Below are positions 21,631 to 32,649 of a stretch of 64,000 bases of DNA, in pieces. Under the pieces are notes generated by a model. It was given only the letters and a program-made list of their open reading frames with translations, was not told the origin of the DNA and did not search any database. The DNA is from Dipteris shenzhenensis (taxonomy: Eukaryota; Polypodiophyta; Polypodiopsida; Gleicheniales). A program made the translations under genes and the position numbers. The stretch lies in assembly GCA_047967505.1 (NCBI GenBank), contig CM106539.1. One strand, 5' to 3'. How positions within the stretch are numbered: position 1 is the stretch's first letter; every line of letters starts with the position of its first letter.

Positions 21631-22822
21631 GCAATAGAGGGAGAAGAAATGGATGAAGTCAATATGGAGGCACTCTCTTCTACTTCAGCAATGCAACCAC
21701 CTCTAAATTTGGTTGAAGAATCCTATGAGCACAAGAGCTTTGAAGACACCATGGAAAAGCAGAATGACCGCAAACATAGAATACAAGTTATGACAGAGAC
21801 CCATTTTGCAAATTTAGCTGCATTGGATAAAATGGAAAGCTCATTTGAAGTTAAGGTCATTTTGAAACGAGAACCTCAGTATTTGAGCTTTGGTAGAGAG
21901 GAGGTTTCAATCCTCTCCAATCCTTTAAAAGAGGCTAATGACAATGTTATCCTGGCCATTCTTAGGTAACGTTTGTTTATTTGTTGCTACTTCAATGAGC
22001 TAACATTTGTTTATTTGTTTACAGTATAGTTATATCTCAGTTTCCTAGTGCAGAATGCAGAATCAATTCTATGAGCTAACGTTTGTTTATTTCTTGGTGC
22101 AGTGTAGTTATTTCTCAGCTTCCTAGTGCAGTGTAGAATCGTGTCTACATGCTTGATGCTCTCCTTTCTTCTATTCTTAGCTCTCCTCAAAAGACTATAG
22201 AAGATGTTTGTATCTGGTTACGCCCTTTGAATTTAGATGGGGTGCAAGTCATCTTTATGCCTTATCATGAGGAGTAAGTATCAACTCCAACCTTATTTTT
22301 ACTATTTCTTTGGCAAGTTTGTGTTAAACAATAATCATTTTTTCTTTGGTGGTGTAGCTCACATTGGAGTCTGATTGCTTGGGACCTTAAAGTCAACCGT
22401 TTGTGGCTTGTGAATTCAATGGAAGGCTATCATGCCAACTCCCTAAGGTAATTATTCTCTTAATATTTTTGTTACTTTCTTATTTTGTATCTTCTGATCA
22501 TGACATATTAATATATTTCATATGTCATGATGGACAATGCTGCATATTGGCTAGTATCTGCTATTAGAACAACTAGGGAGCAACAAGACCAAGTAGAATT
22601 CAAATGACGTCTACCAGTGGAGCAAAAAATGGGCACAGTTGTGGGTGGAGAGTTGCCTACAAGTGCATGTTGTTTCTTAGAGAGATTTTTGATTTGGAGT
22701 TACCAGTCAAAATGGAATCATATACAGAAGCTGATCTACTAGTGTTTCGTGAGAGTATTCAGCATCTAATTGCTTCCATTGGGAAACAACCTGAAAATAT
22801 GACTACATTGCAGCATGTATAA
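21631..22822 (+). pseudogene. Ulp1/C48-like peptidase module 1 (four exons)
   Basis: Exon a (about 21631-21966) ends in the conserved SFEVKVILKREPQYLSFG ... NVILAILR block. Exon b (22103-22273) reads DVCIWLRPLNLDGVQVIFM and ends PYHE. Exon c (22359-22447) has the catalytic His in SHWSLIAWDLK and Asn in WLVNSME. Exon d (about 22535-22822) has the nucleophile-type Cys in GHSCGWRVAYKCMLFL. Donor and acceptor GT/AG sites bracket exons b and c. This is the order of the SUMO-peptidase fold, but the usual Asp is Asn. A one-base deletion in an A-run and a TGA in exon d break the frame. Confidence 0.72.
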
Positions 22823-23195
22823 AACCTTATCTTTATACTTGTATGCTTGTTCAAGCCTTTAATTGGGATGTGTAAATCTCATAACTTTTTTATATTTTCC
22901 TCCAAGAGGAGAAGAGACTGAGTCTAATGAAAGCATGCTATCTTTATACTTCTATGATTATTTAAACCTTTATTTTATTTGGGATGTGTAAATCTCATAA
23001 ATTTTTAAAATTTTCCTCCAAGAGGAGGAGAGACTCACTCTAATGAAAGCATGTATGAAACCTTACTTTTTAAATTTTTGCTCCAAGCAGAGGAGAGACT
23101 CACTCCAATGAAAGCATGTATGAAACCTTATCTGCTTGTTTAAGCCTTTATTTGAGATGTGTACATCGCATAACTTTTTTATATTTTTATAGTAG

Positions 23196-24140
23196 GAGGA
23201 TGTAGAAGACATAGCAAGTGAAGAAGAATACGATGTAAACTACTCTCTCAATAAGATGAGTCATGAAAATATGACTCTATCGCAACAGATTGGAAGTTCA
23301 TTCACCGCTATGTTGTTAATTCGACAACAACCTCATACTTTTGAATTTGGTGAAGAAGAGATTTTAATCCTCTTGAATCCTAAGAAAGAGGTTAATGTCA
23401 AAGTCATTACAACCATCCTTAGGTTTGATGTAGCCATTTCCTTGGCTTTATACTTGCGTATTTTGATTAAACCCAAGAAGCTAATACTTTTTTTTAAATA
23501 TAGTAATGTTATAGCAGATTTTCCTCAAAATATACAAAGTTTCATATATGCTCGATCCTCTTATTTCTAAAGTGCTTAGCAACAAAAAAGAAACCATAGA
23601 GGATGTTTGCAAGTGGTTGAAGCATGTTCCTATGAATGAGGCACGAGTTATCTTTACAGCATATTATGAGAAGTAAGCAACAAACCCTACTTGTTTTTTC
23701 TATTGCATTGCTAGAATTGTCTCAAACACAGTAATTATTCTTTATTGATAATGCAGCTCACATTGGAGTTTGGTGGTTGTGGACATCTTTACTAAGAAGT
23801 GCTTCTTTGCCAACTCAATGACATCCATCCATGGCACTGTGTTAGAGTAAGTATAGACTACACTTGTTGTCACTTCTTGACATGTAGATTGATATGCAAT
23901 GCACATATTCACTATTGTTATATGTTTTGATGTGCAGATCGACTCAAAAGTTGGTAGGTGCTATCGACACAATAATGCGGCAACGTGACTTGGCACAACA
24001 AATAAAGTATATAACATGTTAGGTATCACATCAAGAGGATAGCCACATCTACAATTGTGGATGGAGGGTGGGCTACAATTGCTTTTTGGTACTTGGTCAA
24101 AATTTTGAGATACAAAATGACACCACACTGTCAACATATA
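23196..24140 (+). pseudogene. Ulp1/C48-like peptidase module 2
   Basis: Same four-part order as module 1: FTAMLLIRQQPHTFEFG ... TTILR (23196-23422), DVCKWLKHVPMNEARVIF (to about 23672), SHWSLVVVDIF ... FFANSM (23757-23848) and YNCGWRVGYNC (about 24050-24085). GT/AG borders are kept (for example atgcag before 23757). Asn again replaces the acidic residue. A TAG lies before the Cys exon motif and exon b is frameshifted relative to its neighbours. Confidence 0.7.
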
Positions 24141-24189
24141 CGGACTTGCATCTCTATGCATTTATAACATGTACCATTCGAGCAATCAT

Positions 24190-24915
24190 TAAGGGCAACA
24201 TTATGGACCCTCCCACAAGTCAAATAGATAATGGCTTAGAGGAGTGCGAAATGAATGCCGTCAAAGAGTCAAAGGGGATAGAAGACCTCAACTCTACAAA
24301 CATGGCTTCATTGGAAGAATTGGGAAGCTCTTTTAATGTTAGGGTTATGATTCAACATAGACCTCAGTATCATGAATTTGGTGGAGAGGAGATTTCAATC
24401 CTCTCTAGAGCTTCAAATGAGGTCAATAACAATGTTATGATGGCCATTCTCATGTTTAATACAAACTTTTTCTCTGCTTGATAATTCAATATTTTGATTA
24501 AATCTAATAAGCTAATATTCATTTATTTGTTGGTGCAGTATAGTTATCTCACAATTTTGTAGATCCGTACAAAACCATGTGTATATGTTGGATTCCCTCC
24601 TGTCTCCTATACTTAGTGATAGCAGAAAGATGATAGCCGATGTTTGTAAATGGTTACAGCCTTTACATTTACATGGCGTGTGAGTCCTATTTATGGCATA
24701 TCACGAGATGTAAGTATCATGGCAACCTTTATTTTCATCTTATACTGGCAACATTGTGTTAAATAATAATGGTTCTGAATTATTCATGTAGGGAACATTG
24801 GAGTCTGGTGGTTTGGAACCTTGAAGACAACTATTGTTGTTTGTTAACTCGATTGCAGGCTTTCATGGCTCAATGCAAATGTAAGTATTCTATTAATCTG
24901 TTGTTACTTCTATAT
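24190..24915 (+). pseudogene. Ulp1/C48-like peptidase module 3, first three exons
   Basis: SFNVRVMIQHRPQYHEFG ... VMMAIL ends near 24450; exon b (24540-24710) reads DVCKWLQPLHLHG, then TGA where modules 1 and 2 have an open codon, then LFMAYHE; exon c (about 24791-24890) has EHWSLVVW and VNSI. The following intron holds the copia insertion at 24936. Confidence 0.7.
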
Positions 24916-24935
24916 TATGTACCTTATGTAATAGA

Positions 24936-25192
24936 TGACAAAATATGAAGAGGGGAGAGGAGAAGAGTGGAGATGAGGAGAGAGGGCACAGCTAGAGAGC
25001 ACACCACAAATGACTAACTGTACACTAGATTTACTTGAAAAAATAGAATATATACAAACCCTTTTAGGGTTAGGGTTAGGGGATCTAACCCTTTTCTTTA
25101 TAGCACTCTATAAGGTTAGTGCTATGCACATATGATCATGTGATGGTGCTATGCACACATGATCACATGATGTTGAGCATGAACTCTCAACA
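24936..25192 (-). repeat. 3' LTR of the copia
   Basis: 257 bp, TGTTGAGAGTTC...ATTTTGTCA in element orientation. A purine tract (ttgagggaagg) lies directly upstream in element sense, plus strand 25193-25203. Confidence 0.95.
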
Positions 25193-25310
25193 CCTTCCCT
25201 CAATATCAACATCATGAAGTAGGTCTTCCCTCAAAATGATGATTCTGGGGAATCGAAGAAGGACTGAGCATTACATTCCATCACATCCCTTTAATGGGAA
25301 TGTCCTTCCT

Positions 25311-26972
25311 CTATGTTAAACCAAGAGCTAGTCGGTGTTTCTCAAATAGCTCTTTACCGAGTGGTTTGGTAAAGATGTCTGCAACATTCTCTTTGCTATC
25401 ACAATGCTGCAATGTGATGTCACCAAGTAATACTCTTTCTCTGATGAAGTGCTCTGTGACATGTCCTGGAGTGATATACTGGATTTTTGGCCAATGCTTG
25501 AGCCGATTGATTATCATAGTATATTGTTGTTGGCTTTGACTCATCAAAGTAATATGTTTCTGATAATAGTCTTCTGAGCCATATAGCCTCACATGCACTT
25601 GTAGTGAGTGCCCTATATTTTTCTTCAGTTGAAGACAAAGAAACAGTTGGTTGTTTGTTTGACAACCATGATATAGCACCTTGACCAAGGAAAAATGCAT
25701 ATCCCTGTGTCGATCTCCTGGTCTCATGATCTCCGGCATAGTCACTGTCATAGTATCCATGCAACCGTGGATGATTTCCTCTGTATTCCATCCCAAACTG
25801 TCTTGTACCTCTGATGTATCTCAAGACTCTTTTGGTTGCATTCCAGTGAGACTGTTTTGGATTTGCCATAAACTGTGCTAGTGAGCTTACTGCATAACAA
25901 ATATCTGGCCATGTGATTGTCAGATATATAAGAGATCCAATGAGTTGCCTGTAGTATCTATCATTGAATGTAGGCTTTTCTGAATCTTTAGTAAGTTTCA
26001 AACTCTGTTCCATGGGAGTGGCTGCAATCTTGCAATCTGCCATATGAAACTTCTTTAGGAGACTGTCAACATACTTGAGCTAACTCATAAATGTGCTATC
26101 TGAATCTCTCCAGAACTCAATTCCAAGACAATAGTGCATAAGTCCAAGATCTTTCATGTCGAACTCTGTAGATAAGTCTTGTTTTAGTTTTCTGATGAAG
26201 CTATCCTTGCTTTCTGTCACAATCAGATCATCTACATACAAAAGTGCAATAGTAATGTCTTCCCCTTGAACTTTGTAGTAGAGAGTATGACCTGCATTGG
26301 ACTTCATGTATCCCAGATCAGCAAAATACTTGTCAATTCTGCTGTACCAACTTCTGGTTGCTTGCTTTAAGCCGTAGAGACTTTTCTTGAGACGGCAAAC
26401 CTTGTTCTCCTTTCCTGGTTCAACATAATCTGCTGGTTGTTGCATGTAGACTTCCTCATCTAGATAACCATTGAGAAATGCATTCTTAACATCGAGCTGA
26501 TACACATTCCATTTACTGAGTGTCGCTAGTGATATTAAGAACCGTATGGAATCCATCTTTGCTACTAGAGCATAAGTCTCATCATAGTCTTGACCATATT
26601 GTTGTGCAAATCCTTTTGCAACTAATCTGGCTTTATATCTCTGAATACTGCCATCTGGATTGTACTTCACTTTGTATACCCATTTGTTTGCTATGGCCTT
26701 CTTTCCTGGTGGAAGGTTGCATAATTCCCAAGTATTGTTCTTATACAAAGCATCCATTTCTTCATCATAGTAGTTTGCCATTCTGGCTTGTCTACTGCAT
26801 CTTCGAAGTACACTGGCTCTTCTGTAGCCATGATGGTAGTCATAAGAGCATAGTTGGTGGTTTCCACCTGAATTGCTTTGCCTTTTTGAGCATATGTCAA
26901 TCTGGTTGGTGGTCTGCTTTCCCTAGTAGACCGTCTGAGCTGCTGTGGCTCTGCTTGGGGTGTTGCTAGCAA
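25311..26972 (-). pseudogene. Copia reverse transcriptase and RNase H
   Basis: Reading leftward: linker RRSTRESRPPTRLTY, RT with NKWVYKVKYNPDGSIQRYK, LDVKNAFLNGYLDEEVYM, RLKKSLYGLKQATRSW, catalytic LLYVDDLIV, then RNase H with DSDYAGDHETRRSTQGYAF, LSSTEEKYRA and YYDNQSAQ, ending NVADIFTKPLGK. A TAG after the RT core (near 26080) and frameshifts near 26700 and 25420 split it into four frames. Conserved motifs are intact at residue level. Confidence 0.92.
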
Positions 26973-27008
26973 TTCTTGCTCTTCTTCATCAACCTGTTCT
27001 ATAGATGA

Positions 27009-27800
27009 CTATGAAGTCGATGCTTCTATCTCTTGTGTAGGTGAGGTTTTCCATTCTGATTCCTCATCGAAGATTACATCTCTGGAGATAATGACTTTGC
27101 GGTTGATGGGATCATACAATTTGTATGCTTTGCTTTCTTCACTGTAGCCAACCATGACGCATTTGCGTGACTTCACATCCAATTTTTTGCGATGATCATC
27201 ATGTATGTGGGCATATGCTATGCAACCAAATATGCGGAGATGCCCAATGCGTGGCTTGTGTCCAGTGAATGCTTCATAAGGAGTCATACCTTGTATCAGT
27301 TCGATAGGAAGCCGATTAAGCAAATAGTTAGCTGTAGCTATTGCTTCTGCCCAATACTGATTCAAAAGATGCTTTTCACTAAGCATTGCTCTAGCACTAT
27401 CTGTTAAAGTCCCATTCTTCCTTTTAGCTTTTTCATTCTGCTGAGGAGTATCTGCACATGTGAATTGTCTTCGTATGCCGTGATTTTTGCAAAAGTTCAT
27501 GAATGCTGAAGACATGTATTCACCTCCTCTGTCTGATCTCATGACCTTGATCTTTATGCCTGTCTAGTTTTCTATCATGGCTTTGATTTCTTGAAATTTG
27601 GAAAACACTTCAGATTTCTCTTTTAGAAAGTAGACCCAACAATATCTACTGTAGTCATCGATGAAGGTCAAGTAATAAAGTGAACCATTGATGCTGCGGG
27701 TTTGGGCATAACCCCATACATCTGTATGAATCAAATCAAGAATACCTCGTGCACGAGAGGTACTTCTAACAAAGTTGGTTCGCTTTTGTTTGCCGAAGCA
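27009..27800 (-). pseudogene. Copia integrase
   Basis: Zinc-binding and first catalytic Asp region (IHTDVWG) lies near 27720; VMRSDRGGEYMSSAF follows at about 27545-27500. The third catalytic position is altered: the canonical AERKN block reads AKRKNG, so Glu is Lys. The C-terminal part (LRIFGCIAYAHI, RKCVMVGYSEESKAYKLYDP) is normal. A TAG separates the two halves near 27566. Catalytically dead by both criteria. Confidence 0.88.
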
Positions 27801-27807
27801 TCATGCT

Positions 27808-28335
27808 TCACAAACCTTTCCAAGAAACTATAGCTTCGGAATCCCAATTGCCATATTCTGATTCCTTAGATCTAACAAGTACTTGAAATTGAGATGACCA
27901 TATCTCTTGTGCCATTTTGTAGATAGTGGCATCTGTTTGCCTTTGGGCTGACATGGCATGCTTATCTGGTACTGTAGCTAGCATTCTGTATAAGCGTCCT
28001 TCCTTGACACCTTTTGCTACTAGCTGACATCTTTTGGATTTGTCTCTGATAATGCATTCATCACCGTCGAAGATGACTTTGTAGTTGTGTTCCATCATTT
28101 GACCTATTGACAAAAGGTTCTTGCTGAGCTTCGGAACATAGAGCACATCTTTGACTAATCCTTTTGTACCAGTGAAATTGTTTATAGGGATAACACCTAT
28201 CCCTTGAATCGGATTCGGTGTATTGTCTGCTGTGTAGATGACATTTTTATGACCTTCTAATGGTTTCATTTCTGTGAACTATTCCTGATGATTTGTCATA
28301 TGAGATGATGCACCACTGTCTATGTACCAAGGATC
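27808..28335 (-). pseudogene. Copia protease and GAG-pre-integrase region
   Basis: The aspartic-protease motif YIDSGASSHMT lies at about 28325-28290, interrupted by a TAG before TEMKPLEGHKN. NNFTGTKGLVKDVLYVPKL and NLLSIGQM follow. The HKRYGHL-type zinc region is frameshifted near 27890. Confidence 0.85.
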
Positions 28336-29532
28336 CTATTCCACTTGGTCGACTTGATAGCTGAAATCCTCTTTGGGATTGAAATCAGTGTCTAGGTGCA
28401 TTGTATCAGTCTGATGCAATTTCTCACTTGCAAGAAACACATTTCCATGTTCATTTGCAAAATGACTGTGACTAGAATGTCCACCACGATGATTTCCTCT
28501 TCCTCGAGAATTCCCTCGGGTGGATTGACCGCCTTGGTCGTACTCCTTCTTGCGGCAATCTCTTTCATAGTGTCCAAACTTGTGACAGTAGTTGCACTGA
28601 ATGTTTGACACATTGGTGGATGCATTCCCTCGTCCTTGAAATCTGCCTCGGTTGGAATGATTTCCTCTTTGCTAATTTTGATGTTGCTGAGGATGTTACT
28701 GATGCTGATGCTGATGTTGATTTTGACTTTGATTTTGTTGATGATATCCAATTTTCTGATATGAACTACCTCTATTTCTACCTTTGCCTCTGCTTCTGTC
28801 TAAAGCTGTGAATGCCTGATCATTAGAATGACCTTTACATGCTTGAATTGCCTGAGTCCTGAGTTCTTCACCAAGTAGAACTGATTGAAGTTCTTCCAGT
28901 GTTGGAATTTGCCGTTGGATGGCAATACTCTGGACTAGATTCTCGTATCCTTCTCCTAGTCCATTCAAGATTACTTGAACCATTTTTGTGGGATTCATAG
29001 TCTCTCCTGCTGCTGCAAGTTGATTGTTGTAGTCTTTGATGCGTACATAAGCATGACCAGTTTCACTGTTGTTGCGGAAACTCTGGTTGATCTGGTTTCT
29101 CAGGGTGAGAATCCTAGATGTATTCTTGGACTTGTAGAGAGTTGCGAACATATCCCATGCTTCTTTTGATATCTTGACTGTGTTGAGTTGTCCTAGCATG
29201 ACATCTTGCACATTCTGCTTGATCAGGTGATAGGCATACTTGTCTTTCTTATCCCATTCTGCTTGAGCTTGGGCAATGGCAGGATCTGCTACTGGTGCGG
29301 AAACTATTTGTGTAGATGTAGATCCTGATGTAGATCCCGTTGCTGGTGCTGTGACAACAGATGAAGTAGAGCTACTAGTGGATGGATCGGCCAATGGTCT
29401 AGGTGTAGACCCATCGACATACTCCCATTTGTCCTAAAGCACAAGAATGGTCTCCATTCGGTATTTCCATGTACGGTGATTGGAGTTGTCTAACTTAGCA
29501 GATGCCTCCAGATTGAGGTTGCTAGTTGACAT
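28336..29532 (-). pseudogene. Copia Gag
   Basis: Best start is the ATG at 29532 (MSTSNLNLEASAKLD). It is interrupted by a TAG at about 29435, after which a 232-codon frame starts. Capsid-like UBN2 motifs: AYHLIKQNV, KEAWDMFATLYKSKN and LEELQSVLLGEE. After a Gln/His-rich tract with two stops near 28690, the nucleocapsid reads CNYCHKFGHYERDC with RGG-type basic repeats. It packages element RNA in functional relatives. Confidence 0.88.
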
Positions 29533-30299
29533 GGTGCAAGAAATGTACTCAAAAGTGTCGTGAAAATCTATGTATGAATCAACTGCAAATACACTGAAGA
29601 TGCCAAGTAAAATTTCTGTACCATAGGTGAAGAGAGAACTGCAGTATATAAAATCTAATCTGTGTTACAAGGCTTGTGGCAATGATGCCAGGAATAGCCA
29701 AGAGGCTTTACAAGGCTGAAATGATGTGCACGATGCCGTGAGATAGCCAAATAGGCTTTACAATGGTGGCATGTGTGTGTGAAATCAAGTGCTATCTGCC
29801 CACTGAATCAATCTGCAATGCCTCTGAACTCTAAAGTCTGCTCATTGAACTGATGAACATAAGGTTTCAGGTAATGTAATGATGTGAAATCAGATGTGAG
29901 CGTATGGACTGACTCCGAGTAGGTACTAGTTGGGAATTTCGAGCATGGCTTAGATTGGCAACTTGAGGAATTCAAAGCGTCCCTCTATGGCGATCTAGTC
30001 TACTCTGATTAGATCTAAACCAACCATCGATCGATGAAAGAACATCAAATAATTCCTTTTCTTTTGTTCTTTTTAGGTGCTGGGTCAGATGCGTCGATGT
30101 AGAGGCAAATGTGCGTGAAGGAAGTGGCTTAGGCTCAAATGTGAGTGTAACTTGCATTGAAATGGCGCATGATGTGACGAGCGCATAGAGCGTGAAAAAA
30201 CGAGCGACTTTCCTTTTTGGAGCGCCCTCAAATTCTTCCTGGATCAAGAGATATGACTTGATCTAGGTGGAGGGGCAAAAGGAGTGCAAATGGTGCTCA

Positions 30300-30680
30300 A
30301 TGATGATGTGTCACTGTGAGTCACATGCAGTGATGATGTGGCACTGTGCTTAGCAAGAGGTGTGCCTATGAAGCTCTGTGCTGAGGTGGCAGGAATGTGC
30401 ACATGTAGTGTGTGCACAGTGCGCCTGGCAAGGGACTGTGCCTGCAGGGGTCAGTGCTGACTGGACAGCTGAGGTGGCAGTGCTGAGGTGGCACTGCTGA
30501 GGTGTCACTGGTGATGTGGCAGTGATGATGTGGCTTGATGACATGGCCAGATGATGTGGCCTGATGACATGGCAGGATTATATGTTTGCTAACGTGGCTG
30601 TCGGTGATGATGTGGTAGTTGGTGACATGGCAACCTCACCGGGCTACTGACGTGTTAGATAAGATGACGTGGCACTTGAA
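30300..30680. repeat. Degenerate tgatgatgtggca repeat
   Basis: At least ten imperfect copies of (ga)tga(tg/gg)tggca within 380 bp; GC-richer than its surroundings. Confidence 0.7.
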
Positions 30681-30738
30681 GATAAGGTGCCACGTGTCCA
30701 ACTGTGGATCAACCAGTTAACCCAAGGTCATCTTCACC

Positions 30739-30985
30739 CTCGGGGGGGTCACTATGTATAAACCCTCTATATCACGTGCGTTCAAGGCCTATATTTAAAG
30801 TCCCTTATCTGTAAAAAATTTCATTAATAAAATGTACCCCTTTTCTATACAAATCTGTAAATTTTTTCCAAAACTATTTTAAATAGTCCCTTATGTATAT
30901 TTATTTCTGTAAATTTTAGAAATAAAAAAAATCCTTCTGTTGAACTCACGTGATAGGGTTACATATGATGAGTGACCCCCCCGAG
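30739..30985. mobile_element. MITE with 8-bp target duplication (hAT-like)
   Basis: 247 bp. The ends are inverted repeats starting CTCGGGGGGGTCACT on both strands and staying similar for about 45 bp (through AACCCT and CACGTG). The exact 8-bp duplication tcttcacc flanks it at 30731-30738 and 30986-30993. An 8-bp duplication is typical of hAT elements. There is no coding capacity. Confidence 0.85.
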
Positions 30986-31756
30986 TCTTCACCGGACCCT
31001 AGTTCTATCCTATCTGCCACATGTTTGACTGGTGGGCACTGGAATCTTTGAAAGATTTTGACAGAATCTAAAAAAATACTGTTGACCTCTGGATTTCCGT
31101 TGATGGAGTCGTGTTCACTCCCATTGGTCGATTCATCTCGCGGGAGAGGTTGCGAATTCGGAGATGGCACTGGAGCCTGGCTTAGTCAAAGCTAGGAGCC
31201 TTCAACAAGGGGCACTAGCATTGTTCGCTAGGTGATGCTGTCTGCTAGGGAGCTCGCAGAACAGAGCCAAACAATTGATGTGTGCGAGGTTCAAGTTAGC
31301 ATTGGCAAGCCAAGAAGAGTATCCGGATCCCTTGCCATAAATGCACCGAGTCCTCTTGTATGCCTCGTGGCGGCTTTGGTTAAGCTTTTGTGGAGGCTTT
31401 CAATTGTCCGAGAAGCTCTTGATCATGAGACAAGCTTTGGAGTAGAGCCTTAGTCGTAGAAGGGTGTAGGAGATGGCTTTGGACCTTTTGGAAGTCCAGG
31501 CAAATAAAGTACCTCACAAATAAAATACTCTCTTTCTAACAGGCTCTCTCTTTCACTCTAACAAGATCTCTCTCTCCCTAAGGAGACTAATCAAGAAAAC
31601 ACTCAAATGAACTCTCTCTCAAATGACGGAAATCTCTCAAGAACAATCACGGAAATTTCTTTCAATGGATGGAATTTTCTCTCAATGGAAGAGAATGGAA
31701 CACTCAATCTCTCTCGATCTCTCAATCTCTCAATCACTCTCACAAGAAGGAAGGAC

Positions 31757-31768
31757 GCTCTGATACCA
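31757..31768 (-). promoter_or_regulatory. Copia primer-binding site
   Basis: TGGTATCAGAGC directly after the 5' LTR in element orientation. Confidence 0.95.
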
Positions 31769-32025
31769 TGACAAAATATGAAGAGGGGAGAGGAGAAGAG
31801 TGGAGATGAGGAGAGAGGGCACAGCTAGAGAGCACACCACAAATGACTAACTGTACACTAGATTTAGTTGAAAAAAAAGAATATATACAAACCCTTTTAG
31901 GGCTAGGGTTAGGGGATCTAACCCTTTCCTTTATAGCACTCTATAAGGTTAGTGCTATGCACATATGATCACGTGATGGTGCTATGCACACACGATCACA
32001 TGATGTTGAGCGTGAACTCTCAACA
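31769..32025 (-). repeat. 5' LTR of the copia
   Basis: 257 bp, seven substitutions relative to 24936-25192. Confidence 0.95.
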
Positions 32026-32071
32026 ATAGACACACTAAGTTTTTTTAATATGTCATGATGAGCAGGTCAGT

Positions 32072-32649
32072 TGAGAAGTTGGTATCTGCTATCAAAGAAA
32101 TAGGATAGGTACAAAGACTAGCTAGACTTCCAAAGGCATTTAGTAGTAGAGCAGGAAGATGGGCATAGTTGTGGGTGGAGAGTTGCCTATAACTGCATGT
32201 TGATTTTCAAAGAAATTTTTTCACTTAAGCCACAGGTCTCATCAGAAGACTCTTTGGAGTTCAAATATTCAGAGGAGGATATAAAATTGTTTAGGGCTGA
32301 AATCATTCGAGACCTAATTGTTGCCATTAGAATACAACGTGCAACTGAAGCAATATCAGAGCTTGCATTTAAGGAAGAGGAGACCGAGTCTACTGTGAAA
32401 GCACTACACACTACAGAAGAAGTAGAGACTCAGTGTACACCTATAGCACCACAGCCTCCACTGGAAGCATCAAAAGAGTTCCCACAGCCTCTGCTTGCAT
32501 TTAAGGAAGAGGATAATGAGTCTACTCCGAAAGGACTACCTACTATAGAAGAAGTAGAGACTAAGTGTACATCTAGAGCACCACAGCCTCCATTGGAAGC
32601 ATCAGAAGAGTTGCCATAGTCTCCACTAGAAGCATCAGAAGAGTTCTGA
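32072..32649 (+). pseudogene. Ulp1/C48-like peptidase module 3, Cys exon and C-terminal tail
   Basis: After the copia, the intron ends in gatgagcag (about 32056-32064) and the exon resumes with SVEKLVSAIKEIG. The Cys motif is GHSCGWRVAYNCMLIFKEI at 32163-32215. The tail has two copies of an ELAFKEE(E/D)-ESTxKxL ... APQPPLEAS(K/E)E block and then SPLEASEEF before the final TGA at 32647-32649. A TAG near 32107 and a frame change before the Cys motif disable it. This is the natural 3' end of the gene that starts at 19139. Confidence 0.65.

Larger units (their letters stand above)
29533..31756 (-). other. Long copia leader
   Basis: 2.2 kb between primer site and gag, unusually long for copia. 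Proximal part (about 30150-29560) matches the leader at 18180-19138. 30300-30680 is a degenerate tgatgatgtggca repeat. 30739-30985 is a MITE. The distal part (31500-31756) is CT-rich. A 73-codon plus-strand frame at 31232-31453 has no recognisable family. Confidence 0.7.
24936..32025 (-). mobile_element. Ty1/copia retrotransposon, structurally complete, coding-defective
   Basis: 7090 bp with 257-bp LTRs, an initiator-Met primer site, gag, protease, integrase, RT and RNase H in copia order, and a 2.2-kb leader. The 5-bp duplication ataga flanks it (24931-24935 and 32026-32030). The LTRs differ at seven of 257 sites. Stops and frameshifts in every domain mean it cannot move by itself. It lies antisense in an intron of peptidase module 3. 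Confidence 0.95.

Noticed and set aside
26520-26969. A 149-codon plus-strand frame.
   Set aside because: Antisense of copia RT, whose motifs are unambiguous on the minus strand.
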